Made by a program: the position numbers and the translations under genes | The notes under the pieces: generated by a model | What the model saw: the letters and a program-made list of their open reading frames with translations, nothing else | What the model was told of the DNA's origin: nothing | Databases searched by the model: none | Source of the DNA: Ulota crispa | Taxonomy: Eukaryota > Streptophyta > Bryopsida > Orthotrichales > Orthotrichaceae | Assembly: GCA_963920765.1 (NCBI GenBank) | Contig: OY987246.1 | Location: forward strand, 17,604,868 to 17,668,867 | Direction of reading: 5' to 3' | DNA: 64,000 bases | Shown: in pieces, positions 42,107 through 54,241 of the stretch | Layout of the letters: every line of letters begins with the position of its first letter | How positions within the stretch are numbered: position 1 is the first letter of the stretch

Positions 42107-45100
42107 ATGTCAGCTATGGCGGCTTCGGTGTTGGATGTTCCTGAGAAGATGAAAGCTGTGAGTTACTCCGCTTATGGCGGCGGTGCGGAAGGACTTAAGG
42201 TAATTTTTATAGCCGTGTTCAATGCTCCAATCTTTATAGAGAAAACTAGGCCTTTCCTCCACCCAATTTTTTGTGTCTGTCATGGGATTTAGGGGTAAGG
42301 TAGGAGGCTCTAAAAGCGTCCATGTTCTAAATGCGTTCCCTATTTAGAATGAGTGACATTTAGAATAAGTGACATTTAGAATAAGTGACATGTTCCTTCA
42401 CATGTCTATTACTGACATTGATGAGTTAGGTAGGCTTGAATGGTTGGTTTATGGACCTCCTACCTTAGTCACACCTTCTTCACCCCATTGAGAATGGAGA
42501 CATGGAGACGTGGCAGTCTCTCCTTGATTTGTTGAAGTCGCATTCTTTGAAGATTGAGAAAATTTTCTCTTCACCTTTGGAGGAGGAGAAGATTGGGGTG
42601 AAAGAAATCTTACCACGCCAAGTTTTTATCAATCTATGCATGCAAAGTTTTTATCTATGCTTCACTCTTTTTCACCCTTGCTCCTCCTGCTTTCATCTCC
42701 TCCATTTTCTAAGTAAACTGTTCTCCATTCTCCACCACTCACAAAAGAGGAGTTACACCTTCTTCATGGACAAGTGCTCCTATTGTCTCCTATTTCCACT
42801 CCATAACTTCTCATTCTTCATGGAAGTTTCAGTCTTGGAGAAGGTGTGATTACCCCTATTGTGTCACCAAAATGATGTGAGTGGAGTTGATTCAATTGCA
42901 GCCACAAACACACCCCATATTATCCCTCTCTCTCATTGCAAAATCTCTCCACCCATGCACAAGTAGCTACAAGGTTCTACAAGCAGGGATTATACCGGCA
43001 GGTTTTTGCGATCTGTTCCCTTGTTGTTGAACATGTTAACTGATTCTCTAGAGGAATAATCTGTGTAAAAAGATATCGTGGTTTGAGTACTGATCTTTTG
43101 GTTCCTACAAGTTTTTGTCCATTCTCTTTTAGCCATTTGATTCTTCCACAATCTTCTCTACTGTCCAAATAGTTCCACATTGGTTTAAATTTTTCAGAAA
43201 GGATGGTCTTCTAACTGATCCAAGAATTTTATGAACTAGTTTGGTCATGGCATCATGCTCTTTGACAAGGAGTTTGGAGTATGTGACGTGGTTGAATTGG
43301 TGGTTTTGAAATGGTGCAGCATGTGGAGCTGCCAGTTCCAAAACCGGGGAGAGATGAGATTCTGGTGAAAGTGGAAGCTTGCAGTATCAATCCCATAGAT
43401 TGGAAAATCCAGCAAGGGTTTATGAAACCTGTTCTGCCATACAGGTTTCCACACGTACCAGGTGAGCTCTTCTGCATATCTACATGTAAATAACCAAGAG
43501 AGTTTGAAAACAAATTATTAAAGAAGTTTCAATGGTAGCGCAAAGAAATTACATCCTCTTATTTCAAGAGATAGAAACATGTTTTGAAAGTTCTCTATTA
43601 TTGGCTATATCTGTTTTTGGCTTGGGCACTTATGGGTCAAACAAAAAACTAACAGTTTCATTCTACAAGTGGTGACATAAGAAATATTATGGTTTTGGCC
43701 ACTTTTTGTATTGCTGTAGTTTGCTTTTTCTGTTGATTGTTCTCTCAAGCCTTGGGAGTCTTGCGTTGAATAGTAGTAAATCTTCAATTGGAAATGTGTT
43801 CTTAACAGGTGCAGACATTGCTGGTATGGTAGTCAGCGTGGGTCCTGGAGTAACAACATTTGTACCCGGTGACAAAGTCGTGAGCTGCCTAGGCAGGGTA
43901 TGATCTTTTTTCCTGCTGAATTTTTTTTTTTGTTGATGTCAGGAATATACCAGTTTATGATTTTGAAATAGAGGAACAGTTTTGAAGTTTTTGACTATAA
44001 CCTCTTTCGTAATAGTCAGGGTAATGACAGTCGTTGTGCATCAAATTGAGCCTTATGTATTTGTTAGCAACAGCTTTGAGGAGGTAATATGAGTATTTTC
44101 TTCTGTCCAGTTTTTATTTCTTTCTGGGCCGACACACACAATATTCTTCAGTGATTCTGATGGCATGAAATCTAACCCCATCTGAATTTTATTTCAAAAT
44201 ATGATCACCCAAATGCATCATTTTTAAACCACGAATCCATGAATCCTTGGTCCTTGAAGGTTTAAGGACCAAGAAATCCAGATTAGGCGTCAGTTTTTCT
44301 AAGCAGTTTTGAGTCGGTTGCACAAGGACCGACCTTCTTTACTCCAATTTTTATTCATACTTAGATCAACACATGTAACGTTCTTCACGGATTCTAGAAA
44401 CATGAAATTTGTCCCATCTAAACTAGAATTTTCTCCATTGATCCTTATTCCTTTACGGGTCAAACTGAAAAGAAAAAATGATGTGGATTTGCTGCAGGCT
44501 GATGGCGGTCTTGCTGAATACGCAATTGCTCCAATAAGCACAACAATCAAAAGACGGCATGACGTCACACCAACTCTGGGTACGGCCATGGGCGTATGTG
44601 GGTTTGCTGCACTTCAAAGCGTGCGGAACTCGGCGGGTATCGACATTGAAGGGAAATCCAAAGAAACAAAAAAACTCCTAATTATAGCCGCATCTGGTGG
44701 AGTTGGCACCTTGGCAGTGCAGGTACTCAGCGCTTTACAGAGTGCCACTTATATGATTGGTATCCTTACATTCTTTTGAACCATGGGTTGATCTCTCTCA
44801 TCCAGTGATCCCAAATATGATTTTCACTTTTCACTCAGGTGGCTAAAAACACTGCTAAAAAGCTAAAGTTTTCAAATTTAACACTGTAAAGTTCACATTT
44901 TTTTTAGCTGCATATATACTTGATATTAATCCAGAAAAGTTTGAACTGGTTGTTCCAGATTGCGAAACTTGGAGGTGCTCATGTGACAGCAGCATGCAGT
45001 CCACAGAACTTCGACCTGCTCAAGAGTTTGGGGGCAGATGAAGTGCTGGACGTGGATGCTGCAGTAGGAGTGGAGTCACAGGCGAAGAAGTACGACGTGA

Positions 45101-45489
45101 TTATTAATTGTGGTCCACACCTGCCCTTTCCGGAGTACAAGCCTGAACTCTCAGCAACGGGGTTCGTGATCGACCTCAACCCTTCACCCAAGGGCTTCAT
45201 GACCAGTGCCATAAATACATTCTCGCTGTCCAAGCAGAAGTACTTCCCTTTCGTGCACATTCCCAACTGTGCCGACATGTACCTGCTCTTCAACCTGCTT
45301 CATCTGAAGAAGCTCAGGCCTGTCATTGACTCCGTCTACCCTCTGGTTAAAGTTCAGGAGGCTTGGGCCAGGTGCATGGACGGTCATGCTGTGGGGAAGA
45401 TTGTCATCACCTGCTGTGAGCCCTTGCAGAGCTTGCCTCGTATTTCTAGCCCCGTTGCCAGCCCCCGGATGTCTCGTTCGGGGTCTTAA
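42107..45489 (+). CDS. Zinc-independent quinone oxidoreductase, ceQORH-like (MDR family)
   Basis: NADPH-dependent medium-chain reductase acting on enone or quinone substrates; the plant homologue ceQORH lies on the chloroplast inner envelope and is imported without a cleaved transit peptide. Five exons: 42107-42199, 43320-43461, 43809-43897, 44498-44722, 44959-45489, phases consistent, 359 residues. The GroES-like part has MKAVSYSAYGGGAEGLK, SINPIDWKIQQGF and PGVTTFVPGDKVV; the Rossmann part has AASGGVGTLAVQ (172-183), GAHVTAACSPQNFDLLKSLGADEVLDV and the terminal HAVGKIVI. No zinc-binding cysteines, as in QOR enzymes. The C terminus has an extra Ser/Pro/Arg tail (SLPRISSPVASPRMSRSGS) not seen in ceQORH. 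ATG 42107 is the first ATG in frame. The 5' flank is a tandem array. Confidence 0.93.
42292..42870. repeat. Repeat-derived segment in oxidoreductase intron 1
   Basis: Starts with a short inverted region holding three copies of 'tttagaataagtgacat'. Relatives lie at 6365-6510 and 52720-52880 (shared 'cctaactcatcaatgac'-like text). Then comes a CT-rich part ending GTGTGATTACCCCTATTGTG, the same end as the element at 17385-18147. Open frames here are repeat-derived. Confidence 0.5.
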
Positions 45490-45532
45490 ACGCAGGTACG
45501 TGGGCTGCTACTTTTAAAGTTTCTATTATATA

Positions 45533-45959
45533 CTCCCTCTGTCTCTCTAAAAAGCTCCAAATCAGACACATTTCTTGTACCACTAAAAAGCTCCCTTTCG
45601 CTGGATTCAAAATGCTGTGAAAGCATTTGCCATGTTCAATGATCTCATGCATGGGTCAAGTTAAGCAATTAGAGAGCATTCCTCTCCTAGCAAGTTTGGC
45701 CTTGCCCATATGAGGTACCATTGTTGTTGCTACTAATCTTTAAATCATCAATAATGAGGAGTTGGCAGCATGCACAAATATGGTACTTTTTGCATGGAAT
45801 TTGGGTGCCCAAAAGGCGACATCAAAGCTGGAGATTTGAATGCATTTTGGTAGATGGTATATTGATTCTAGAATGCATGTGTCACTAGCACAAAGATTAA
45901 AAACACAGTTAATCCTTTGTAAGAAAGCTCTTTGGACGTTTTTAGAGGGACAGAGGGAG
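45533..45959. mobile_element. Stowaway-type MITE just downstream of the oxidoreductase
   Basis: 427 bp, flanked by TA (45531-45532 and 45960-45961). Ends are CTCCCTCTGTCTCTCTAAAA and, from the right on the other strand, CTCCCTCTGTCCCTCTAAAA. CTCCCTC-GT-CC termini with TA duplication define Stowaway (Tc1/mariner) MITEs. It starts 44 bp after the stop codon and therefore may lie in the 3' UTR or in a 3' UTR intron. Confidence 0.92.
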
Positions 45960-45961
45960 TA

Positions 45962-48900
45962 TATCTTTTGGATATTGTGTGAGTAAGGGCATGAGTATGG
46001 GCCAACTTTCATGCTGCATTGGAATTGGAGAACTGCGGAAAGGGAGTAAGGAGTTACAGAGCCATACATGGAAATCTGGTGGAAAAGAGTAGAATTGAAA
46101 AATGGTGTTCTGGCAAGTTTCTTGCAAGATACACAAGAATTTTAGGAAGTTGAATCTTTGGAAGTTGGGAATTGGTGATCACAATGACCAATTATGATGC
46201 AACATGGAAGTTTGCCCTAAGATATGGATTGTTGAAGTTCAAAGTATTACTGTTCTATTCACGAACTTAGACCACCTTGAACTGGGAGATGGAAGCATCC
46301 TTGATTGTGATATAACCTACAACTGGGGATCTTGTGCCAATGGCCTTTTGCGTTATTTTGTGAGTTTAAAGTGGTGAGCCATGAGCAGTGAGCCAGCGTA
46401 AAGTGGTGAGCCAAGATTTTGTGAGCAGGAACTAATTCTGAGCTCAAAATGGAAAAAATAAAAAAACGGCAAGTTTCCAAGAAATGAAAATTTAAAATGC
46501 ACCATTATAAAGCCCTATGTACATTGTAATAGGTGAGGTTTACTATTTTGTCAGACAAATTAGGCTCTTATGGATCCCCGCTTATGGTGTAACATTCCCC
46601 TCTCTTTCACTATGCTTCAGTAGGTTGCATGATTACAGTGGTCTATCTAAACCCTGAATTATGACTGAAGCCCTTTTTCGTTCTCTACAGGGGCTGGAGT
46701 TTAAGCCAGATAGGCTTGAATTGTTCTTTACTTCAGGTTTCCTGCACTTCTCTCGAGTGCCAGGGTGCAAGCGTGGTGTCGGTGGACCACTCCAAACCAG
46801 GATTTTTTTTGGCCAGCTTGTAAATAGAACTCCATTTTTTCTACTTTCTCTTCCATCTGATAATCGCTGTGTCACTGGTAGAGCCTCAAACTGGTGGTTA
46901 CACATTATGAAGATGGTTTTTGTAGCCCTCGTATAGATGCTAGTCACAATCTCTCTCTTTTGGACTTAATGCAGAAATCAGTTTTGGAGGGTTTTGCTTG
47001 GGGGAGGAGGTGATGTTGTAGGAAAGACTATTCTAATGTTTGTGGCTTTATGCTCTTGCAACCGCAATGCTTTGCAATTTAGTACAGTAGAATGTGCACG
47101 AAAGTGAGAGACTCTGCATCACATTTTGAAGGTGCTGTCTCAACACCCTGAAGGATTTTGGACTCTTTTTGTGCACAATTTTTAGCAGAAGGTACTAAAA
47201 AGCTACAGGAAGTGAACACGAGTTGGAGCTTCTGCTGTATGTTAATTCTGTGTTTCTTGTGCATGATTGTGTTCTAATGAGAGTGTTGGCCATTTGAGAT
47301 TTTCTCCTTCTGGTTGACAGCCGTCTATTTTCATGGTGCAATCGTTTGTAATGTTCGAAGGCATAATCACATGTGATCACCTCGTCTCGCAATTAACCCT
47401 GTAAGACCCTTTGTGGCTAATGCAATATAAGGTGTTTTTTTTGTATTTGGTTTACTACATTTGAGATCAACAGAACAGAGAAGCTGGAATATATATCAAT
47501 GTGGTACTAGTGGGTTTATACAGCAATGTATCTACCATCCCATAGGACATTTAGGAGTTAAGCAAGAAAGATTGACTATTAGCATATTCGGTAATGCCAA
47601 TAGGGCAATTTTCACAATTTCCTTTCAAATGGTATGTGGTTTTTGCCAAAAATGGTGGTACCTTGAGTTCCCAGTTTTCCTTTTTAATTTTCTATTAGGA
47701 GAAGATTATTTTGACAGTCGCAAGGGTGAGGATGGGTTTTGCATTCACAAATGTTAAAAATGGTTCTCAATCTTAACAACCATTATCCGAAGGGAACCAA
47801 GTAGAGAATTTCTATCTTTTAAAAAATGCAAATGCACCACACGGCAAGCTTCATCAAAGATGAAAGCTACTAAGGTGGAAGCACCCTAGCCAACAACACC
47901 CCATTCTCAACCAATAGAGTGCACTATTTCCAATCTTAGCAAGGTTAGGTGCTTTGAAATGTATTTTTTTGTTCTTTTCAAAGTTGGGATCACTTAAGTC
48001 ATGCCACATGTCCCACAGTGAAGTAGAAAATAATGAGCAAAAAATAGTTTGACTATTATCAAAATTGTATAAGTTTAGAGGTTAGCAATGGGTTCAAACA
48101 CTTTTTGACTCCCAAAATTCACACCCTACACAGGAAAAAAAATTGTTGCCTCAAACATTTTATAATTTGTTGCAAAATTGCTTAAATTATCGGCTATTAG
48201 TGCTTCCACCTTACTTGTGGAGGTGGCTACTTCGAAACCACTATGATTCTGTAATTGATGAGCGTGGAGCTTTCTTGAGCTCCTATTTTCTAAGCCAGAT
48301 AATAAATACTTTCTTAACCAACTGAAGTGCAGAAGATACATTTAAATTTTCTACACGACAAACATAAGATATGAAAGTTGATTGATAAATATCCTAGACC
48401 TTTGGTTAGATTTCAATGTTCAGTCATTTTAGATCTTGAACTAATGATCAAATATTCTTTGATGAACATCTCAACTTCATTTGGATGTAGGAGGGTTTGC
48501 TGCAAATACATGCTTGCTTTTGGCTTATCCCACATTAAAAGGATACAATATTGGCAAATGGATGGCATTTCTTGCTTTTATACCCACGGTTATTTATTGC
48601 TACCCACGATCATTATAAGCTACGTAACGCATAATTGTGTGCAAAAGGAATTACAAAAGTATCCATCTAAGGACAAACTTCCCTGCTAGCCCTAAGATTG
48701 GAAAATGCAGAAATAACAACCATTTTCACAATACATAACTGTTCATTACTTCTGTGTTTTCCAATTCCAAACCAGCATGGAAGTTTGCCTTAACTCTCCT
48801 GATGTAATCCATATTGTTGACGCTAACGCTTAGAGGCAAAAAAAAAATTTAGATGAACAGTTGAGTATTGCAATTCAATAATCATACCCAATCACTTCTC

Positions 48901-49234
48901 CAGTAATCCTCTCGGCATTTAAGAAAATACCAATTAAAATGTGCTCAAAAGTAGCACTAAAACCAACATTTCATTGGTTTAGACAAAGTAAAGCAGTTCC
49001 ACATATGTCAATGATCCCATTTTCTTTAAGAAATTCTTAGATAACAAACATATGATACAACTGGAACTCCAAAAGCTCATGTAATACGAAATTTCACTTC
49101 AAAACAAGATGATACCTACTGCAATCTCCACCGTGAAAAGCTGGATCACCACAAAGCGCCTAAAAGAAATTCTAAGTTACGCTCCCTACAAATTAAACAA
49201 AAAAAATTACAAATTACCAAGTTCACCATTGTCG
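45962..49234. other. Intergenic DNA with dispersed repeats, no supported gene
   Basis: Includes a decayed inverted copy of the GTGAGC/GCTCAC family (about 46330-46560). A possible last untranslated exon of the oxidoreductase begins after an acceptor-like TCTACAG at about 46690. A 5S-rRNA-like patch lies at 47500-47600. The open frame at 46661-46936 has no domain I recognise. Confidence 0.35.
47500..47600 (+). other. Possible 5S rRNA-derived fragment
   Basis: The order 'gtgggtttatacagca', 'atcccata', 'aggagttaagcaagaaag' loosely follows the 5S rRNA order 'GATCATACCAGCA', 'ATCCCATCAGA', 'CAGTTAAGCGTGCTTGG'. Matching is short and interrupted, so it is at most a decayed 5S pseudogene or SINE3-like head. 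Confidence 0.25.
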
Positions 49235-51577
49235 TCAATGGGTTTGTTCCAGCCAATCTCCTTTTGGAACAGGATTGGAAACATCCACATCAGGTCTGTG
49301 ATAAACATACGAAGGAACGCGCTCTCCCTTCTCAGTTACTACCTGCATACCATAACCACATATGTTAAAAACCATTGTCTTAGATTTAAATATGCCAAAA
49401 TGTGCCTTATAGTAAATGGCTAGAGGAAGAAAAGTTTACAATTTACATACTATTGAGATCAACAATTAAAGACCAACAAACTACACCTTTCTTATCTACA
49501 CAATTCATTAGACTCCTCCATCTCCATATGTCAATATTGTGCAGCTCTGTTCAAATTCTCTCTGAACATGTCTGTAATATAATTCGATGTCATGCATGCT
49601 TGATCATTCTGTTAAGGTAGCAAAGCTTCTAAAGGATTCTAAGGCTCTGAGAGAATCCAGGATAAACTGTTAAACATTGGGTAACAAACTTTCTACTTCA
49701 TTGTCATAAACAAGTTTAGCATTAAGAAAGAGGGTCAAAAGCTTAAACCTAGAGCTATATATAGTATATGAACATTAGAGATAATCATAACACCCTGTTT
49801 ATCACAACATTTATGTTTCCAAATACGTATTCTACTAACAAACTATCCTTTCAAAATTCCTCAAAGGAAAGAAAACTATTTGAGGACATCAAAATGCAAG
49901 ACTCGCATTCTGTAAAAAGCTATCCTCAAAGGAAACTGGAAAAATCCTGCATTGAGGTTAGAACTTTTGAAGAGGTCTCAAAAAGGAAAAAAAGGAAGGA
50001 AAAGGTCATGGTTTTAGCCCTACAAGCAAAACTCAAGGGTAGATTCAATAAGGGCTAACTTCCATGGTGGTCTAGAACCGGAAAACCGAAGAAACAACAA
50101 ACAAGTTACATGCATGGAAGTATTTTTGAAAACATTAGAATCAGGAATCAGCCAAAAAAAATTGCAAGAAATATGGAAAAAAACGGGTGTCTAAGTATTT
50201 TGAAATGGAAAAACGCTCAGAGGAATGCTATACCATGAGAGAATCCGTGAGCCGTGAGCTGTAGACTTGGATTTTTTGGTTAGGATACTTAATTTCACCT
50301 AAAACTCGGTACATAGGGCCCTATAATTATGCATTTTATACTTTCATCACTTGAGAAGCTTGCCATTTAAAAAAAAATTGCATTGATATTCAACTCAAAA
50401 TCGGTTTTTGCTCACAAAATTCTTGGCTCACAGTTTTAAGCTCACAAATTAACATCTTCCCAAACGCTCATAGCCATGACCAATTCCAAGCCACCATGGA
50501 AGTTGGCCCTAATTACAGTGATTGCAACTCCTTAGGGTTTTATCATTCTTACAACAGAAAATTTTATGGATACCCTGATATTTGTATAGATACCCTTGGT
50601 TTTTCAAAAGTTGCACAAATACCCTTGTATCATAATTTTCAAGCATTTGTTTTGTTATGCACACTATTTTCTTCATGACCAATGTCAAAACAAGGAGTGC
50701 AATAGGACAACAAAAAAAACCAACATGTGCGCACAAAGGAGAAGGAAGTGGCATGCACAACAAAAAAAACCGCTTGAAAATTTGGGTCCCAAAGACATTT
50801 GCGCAATTTCTGAAAAACCAATGGTATCTATACAAACATCGCAAATTTCATGGGTATCCATAAAAAAAATTCCCTTCTTTGTATTACAGAAACCATATCA
50901 GGAAGTAGAAGGGTTTTTGTGCGTTGACAATTTGTCATAAAGGGAGAAAGCAGAAATATCTGCAAAAAAATTGTCCAAATTGACACATCCAAATTTACTG
51001 AATGTGTCCAAATGACAAAAAAAAAACATCCGCAGTGACAAAAAAATGTCCAAATCAACACGTCCAAATGACAAAAAATGTCCAAACTTGACACAATTCC
51101 CCTCAACGAAGCTTCTTCTATGAAAAACTGCCTGCAGTGACACATCCAAATCGACTAAATGTGTCCAAACTGACAAAAAAAAAAAGACCGAATTAACACA
51201 TCCAAATGACACAAAAAAACAAAAAACAAAAAAAAAGTCCAAATTGACACTGTTCCCCTAGTAGAAGAAGAAAGCCTCACCTCCATGACATCTCGCTCGT
51301 ACAGTTGCGGAGAGTACTCCTTCGATTCCGACTCTCGCAGCAACGCCGGCATATCAGCCGCTTTCATGACGTACCCCGTCACGGCGTGCCCCGCCTCGTC
51401 CAACCTCACGGCCGCCTTCTTCTGACCTCCCTTATTAAAGCAGTAGAGCTTGCTGCCCATGAGCCACGCCTTCTTCGCCCCACTCGTGTTGCCCAGCGGC
51501 TCCTTGTTGTCCGGTGCATCCGGCCTCAAATCCCCATACACAAACACGTGCTCGGCTTCACCAGTAGGCTGCGCCAT
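49235..51577 (-). CDS. Gamma-glutamylcyclotransferase (GGCT/AIG2-like) family protein
   Basis: The family cyclises gamma-glutamyl groups to 5-oxoproline, as in glutathione breakdown or gamma-glutamylamine turnover. Two minus-strand exons: 51577-51281 (99 codons) and 49342-49235 (35 codons and TGA), acceptor TATGCAG, phase 0; total 134 residues. HVFVYGDLRPD near the N terminus is the substrate-loop YG-x-L motif. VTGYVMKAADMPALL leads to the expected catalytic glutamate, most likely Glu87 (or 84), before YSPQLYERDVMEV; exon 2 gives the last strand VPSYVYHRPD. Length fits a single BtrG-like domain. The 1.94-kb intron holds an inverted-repeat element and a minisatellite. The ATG at 51577 is preferred over an upstream in-frame ATG at 51622, as the family starts just before the YGDL strand. 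Exact substrate unknown. Confidence 0.82.
50225..50455 (+). repeat. Dispersed GTGAGC/GCTCAC repeat, second copy
   Basis: Matches 7535-7760 over 'gcattttatactttcatc' and 'ctcaaaatcggtttttgctcac'. It begins with GTGAGCCGTGAGC and ends with GCTCACA repeats, so the ends are loosely inverted. Lies in the intron of the cyclotransferase gene. Confidence 0.6.
50561..50868. mobile_element. Inverted-repeat element in the cyclotransferase intron
   Basis: The left arm from TTTTATGGATACCC and the right arm ending GGGTATCCATAAAA are complementary over about 75 bp, including 'tgtatagatacc' and 'ttggtttttca'. Non-coding, about 308 bp; the arms are clearly paired but flanking duplication is not resolved. Confidence 0.75.
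50950..51250. repeat. TGTCCAAAT/ATTTGGACA minisatellite
   Basis: About a dozen imperfect units of 15-25 bp built from 'gtccaaatgacaaaaa' and 'tgacacatccaaat' lie just inside the donor of the cyclotransferase intron. On the minus strand they read as open frames rich in Phe, Cys and His, which are repeat effects. Confidence 0.75.
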
Positions 51578-52122
51578 CGCCAATTGCCAAACACCCCAAA
51601 CCTCAAAACCCCAAAATCTCACAACCCCAAAATCTCACAACCCCAAAACCTCAGAACCCAAAACCTCAAAATCTACACCGACCACTGACTCAAACCCTAA
51701 CTCCAAGAAGGGCGAATGCTATAATCATTGATACAGAAAACAGAGGCTGGAATGTTCTTATAAGAGGGCTTGGCTTGGCTTGGCTTGGCTTCTGTAGTAG
51801 GAGTCTCGTTCACGCAATCTGGTTCGTGTGCAACGGTCGGTGGGGTTGTATGGGTTGGATTGATTGTGGTTGTTTGGATTTTAGGGGAGCCGGGAGAGTG
51901 TTGATCAGCAGCAGGCGGTCCTGTAGGAGAAGAGTGGTGAAATCTGGAGAGCTGGAAAGCGAGCGGAGACAAGTGGCGGATGCTTATGCTGCCATATCCC
52001 TCCGAGTTTTCGGTTACATTTGCAACCGGTCCGGTGACGCCAAGCACCCGAATCTCTGGACGTTTGTGTCGGTGGGGGCACCCCCGGGCCTGTTTCCAAC
52101 TGTTTTTGCAAAACATCATTAA
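51578..52122. promoter_or_regulatory. Upstream region of the cyclotransferase gene
   Basis: Contains CCCCAAAA/CTCACAAC repeats (51590-51660) and a 'tggct' run (51766-51792). Open frames on both strands between 51697 and 52122 overlap without a recognisable domain. A divergent gene on the plus strand is possible but unsupported. Confidence 0.3.
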
Positions 52123-52716
52123 CCCTTAACCTGTGAGCTCCCAGAGTTATTTTTGGATTTAGGAGAAAATGGGGGTTTAATGGTCACCACAGTTTGGAAA
52201 ATTACATTAAAAAAAAGTGGCCGTAGGATTTGAAAAAGGACTATCTTCTGTACTGATGGGAACTAGCCATGATTGTTTTCACCATACAAATTAATAGAAA
52301 AAACGAGATAAAGTTGTGGGCCACAACAATAGGGTCCTGTTGCTGGGGCACTCAGGGGCTAAGTATTGGATGGGTCACCGTGGCCTGCCTTGACTTTAGC
52401 TTCTACAGTACTTTTTCCAACTAGGTACCAATAATATTGCTTCAAAAAGTTGCAAAAGTCAACAGTACATGCTGGTTCCATGAAAATTGCAATAAGGGCA
52501 GCTTGGGACCCAATAGAGTGGTTCTGAATTTTCTCACAACTTGGGTTACCTAAAATTATGAGTGTATTTAATGAATTTCTTTTTTGCCTTCCATGATGCA
52601 CTACACATTTATGATCACTTCTGAAAAAAAATCAAATCAAAATCAGTTTTTCTCTGGGATACATAGTGTTTTCTTGGAGGCAAAGGACGATTTTCGTCCG
52701 TGTCAACGTTTATGGG
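52123..52716. mobile_element. TTAA-flanked element, inverted relative of 24386
   Basis: 594 bp between TTAA 52119-52122 and 52717-52720, starting CCCTTAACCTGTGAGC and ending AACGTTTATGGG. The right half, read on the minus strand, matches 24386-24733 and 22578 ('ttttcgtccg', 'ctctgggatac', 'tgatcacttctga', 'tgcaaaagtcaacagtac'). It contains the stem AGGACGA-TTT-TCGTCC at 52684-52699. Confidence 0.7.
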
Positions 52717-52720
52717 TTAA

Positions 52721-54241
52721 GATATACAGTAAGGTAGCATGCTCTAAGTGTGTTCATGTTCTAAGTGCGTTCATGTTGTAATTGCGTATTGCTAAGCCTA
52801 CCTAATTCATTAATGACAATCATAGATATTTCATCTAAAATGTCTCTCATTCCTAAAGCCAAATGCAATTAGAGCATGAGGGTGATTGCAAGAATGACCT
52901 ATACTACATTGTGTCCTCCTCACCTGTTGCGGCTTGTTTTTTGCTTGTAACTTTTGCAAAAGAAGTCATATCGACTTGTCCTTTTAGGATAACATGAACA
53001 TGCAAGTTATTGACATTCAGTGATTTTTTGGTGTTTTTTTAAATTATTTTGCTATTTCTAAGCAGCCCCAAAATAGGTGTCTACCTTGGCCATTTTGGGG
53101 GTTTTTAGTACTATTTTGGGTCCAAAAAAGCTTTTCTAGGGCTATAAATCAAGGATGTTGTTATGGAGCATGCTTATATGCATTCATAGAAGGATTTTGC
53201 AAAATTATAAATTCCATGTCATCTACATTGTCTCAAAGTGGGCATCCTATCTCCCTTCATTGGCAAAATACAAAGAAACTCCTCAACAAAGCGATTGTAC
53301 CATGTGAATGTGTTTAATGGGTTCTAAAATGGCTATTTTTTATTTGATTTTATTGAATTATTTTACTATTTTCTAAAAAGCAAGAAAGAAATTGGCTTTT
53401 TGCTGGTAATTTCTATTCCTCTATTTTTGTGCATAACTTTTAGAATAAAATTTTGCTAGATTTGAATTTTCACAAGTATGCTATTTTAAGTGCTTCACAC
53501 ATTTTTCATATTTTATTTTATTTATTTAAAAAAATTCAAAAGCACACAGCACTACATAGTACTACTAGTCTTAAGGGTATTTGAGACAAAACTGGCAGGT
53601 CATTCTTGCAATTACCCATGAACGCAATTAGAGAATACTATCTTATACCCAAATCAAAAAGTACATACAAATCAAGGGAGGAGATCTTTACACCAAATAC
53701 TCTCATTACTGTAGGTTGCTTGTCAAATTAGGTTGCCTTACCTTTAATAAAGTTACTAGGGTAAGTAAGGTTGTAAATGAAACACTTTGCAACACACGGA
53801 TGACATGTGAAGGTTTGTCACAAAAAGCTTTGTTACTTAAATCTTATTTATGATAATCACCAACATTATAGCAACAACAATTAAACTTCAATATAGTAAG
53901 AAAAGTCAAGCAAAAGTTTGGGACAACATAATGATCTTATTTGGTGTAGATGTTTCAAAACATGGAAACTCCATAATCACATGACTAATCAACAAGTACT
54001 TGGATGTGTGATTGGTCATTGTTTGTTTGCATTTCTATAACATAGTAACATGAAAACTTAGCTTACAAAGTCATATGTTACAAAACACTATGCACAATGC
54101 AAACCCTTATAACTAGTAACATCATATACGTTTAACTTGAACTCCATTGCCAGTAGTCCTAAAACTTTAATATTGTTATGCTCTATCAAATATGAGGTGT
54201 TCCAAAAAAGACAAGCTACTCCTTGCAAAGCTGAACTAACT
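52721..54241. other. Intergenic repeats, no gene
   Basis: 52720-52880 is related to 6365-6510. About 53691-53955 is a second copy of the ACACCAAATA-ended MITE seen at 1148-1472. The remainder is AT-rich without coding signs. Confidence 0.45.

Noticed and set aside
51697..52122. Protein-coding gene divergent from the cyclotransferase
   Set aside because: Open frames on both strands overlap in GC-richer promoter DNA; none shows a recognisable domain or consistent splice structure.
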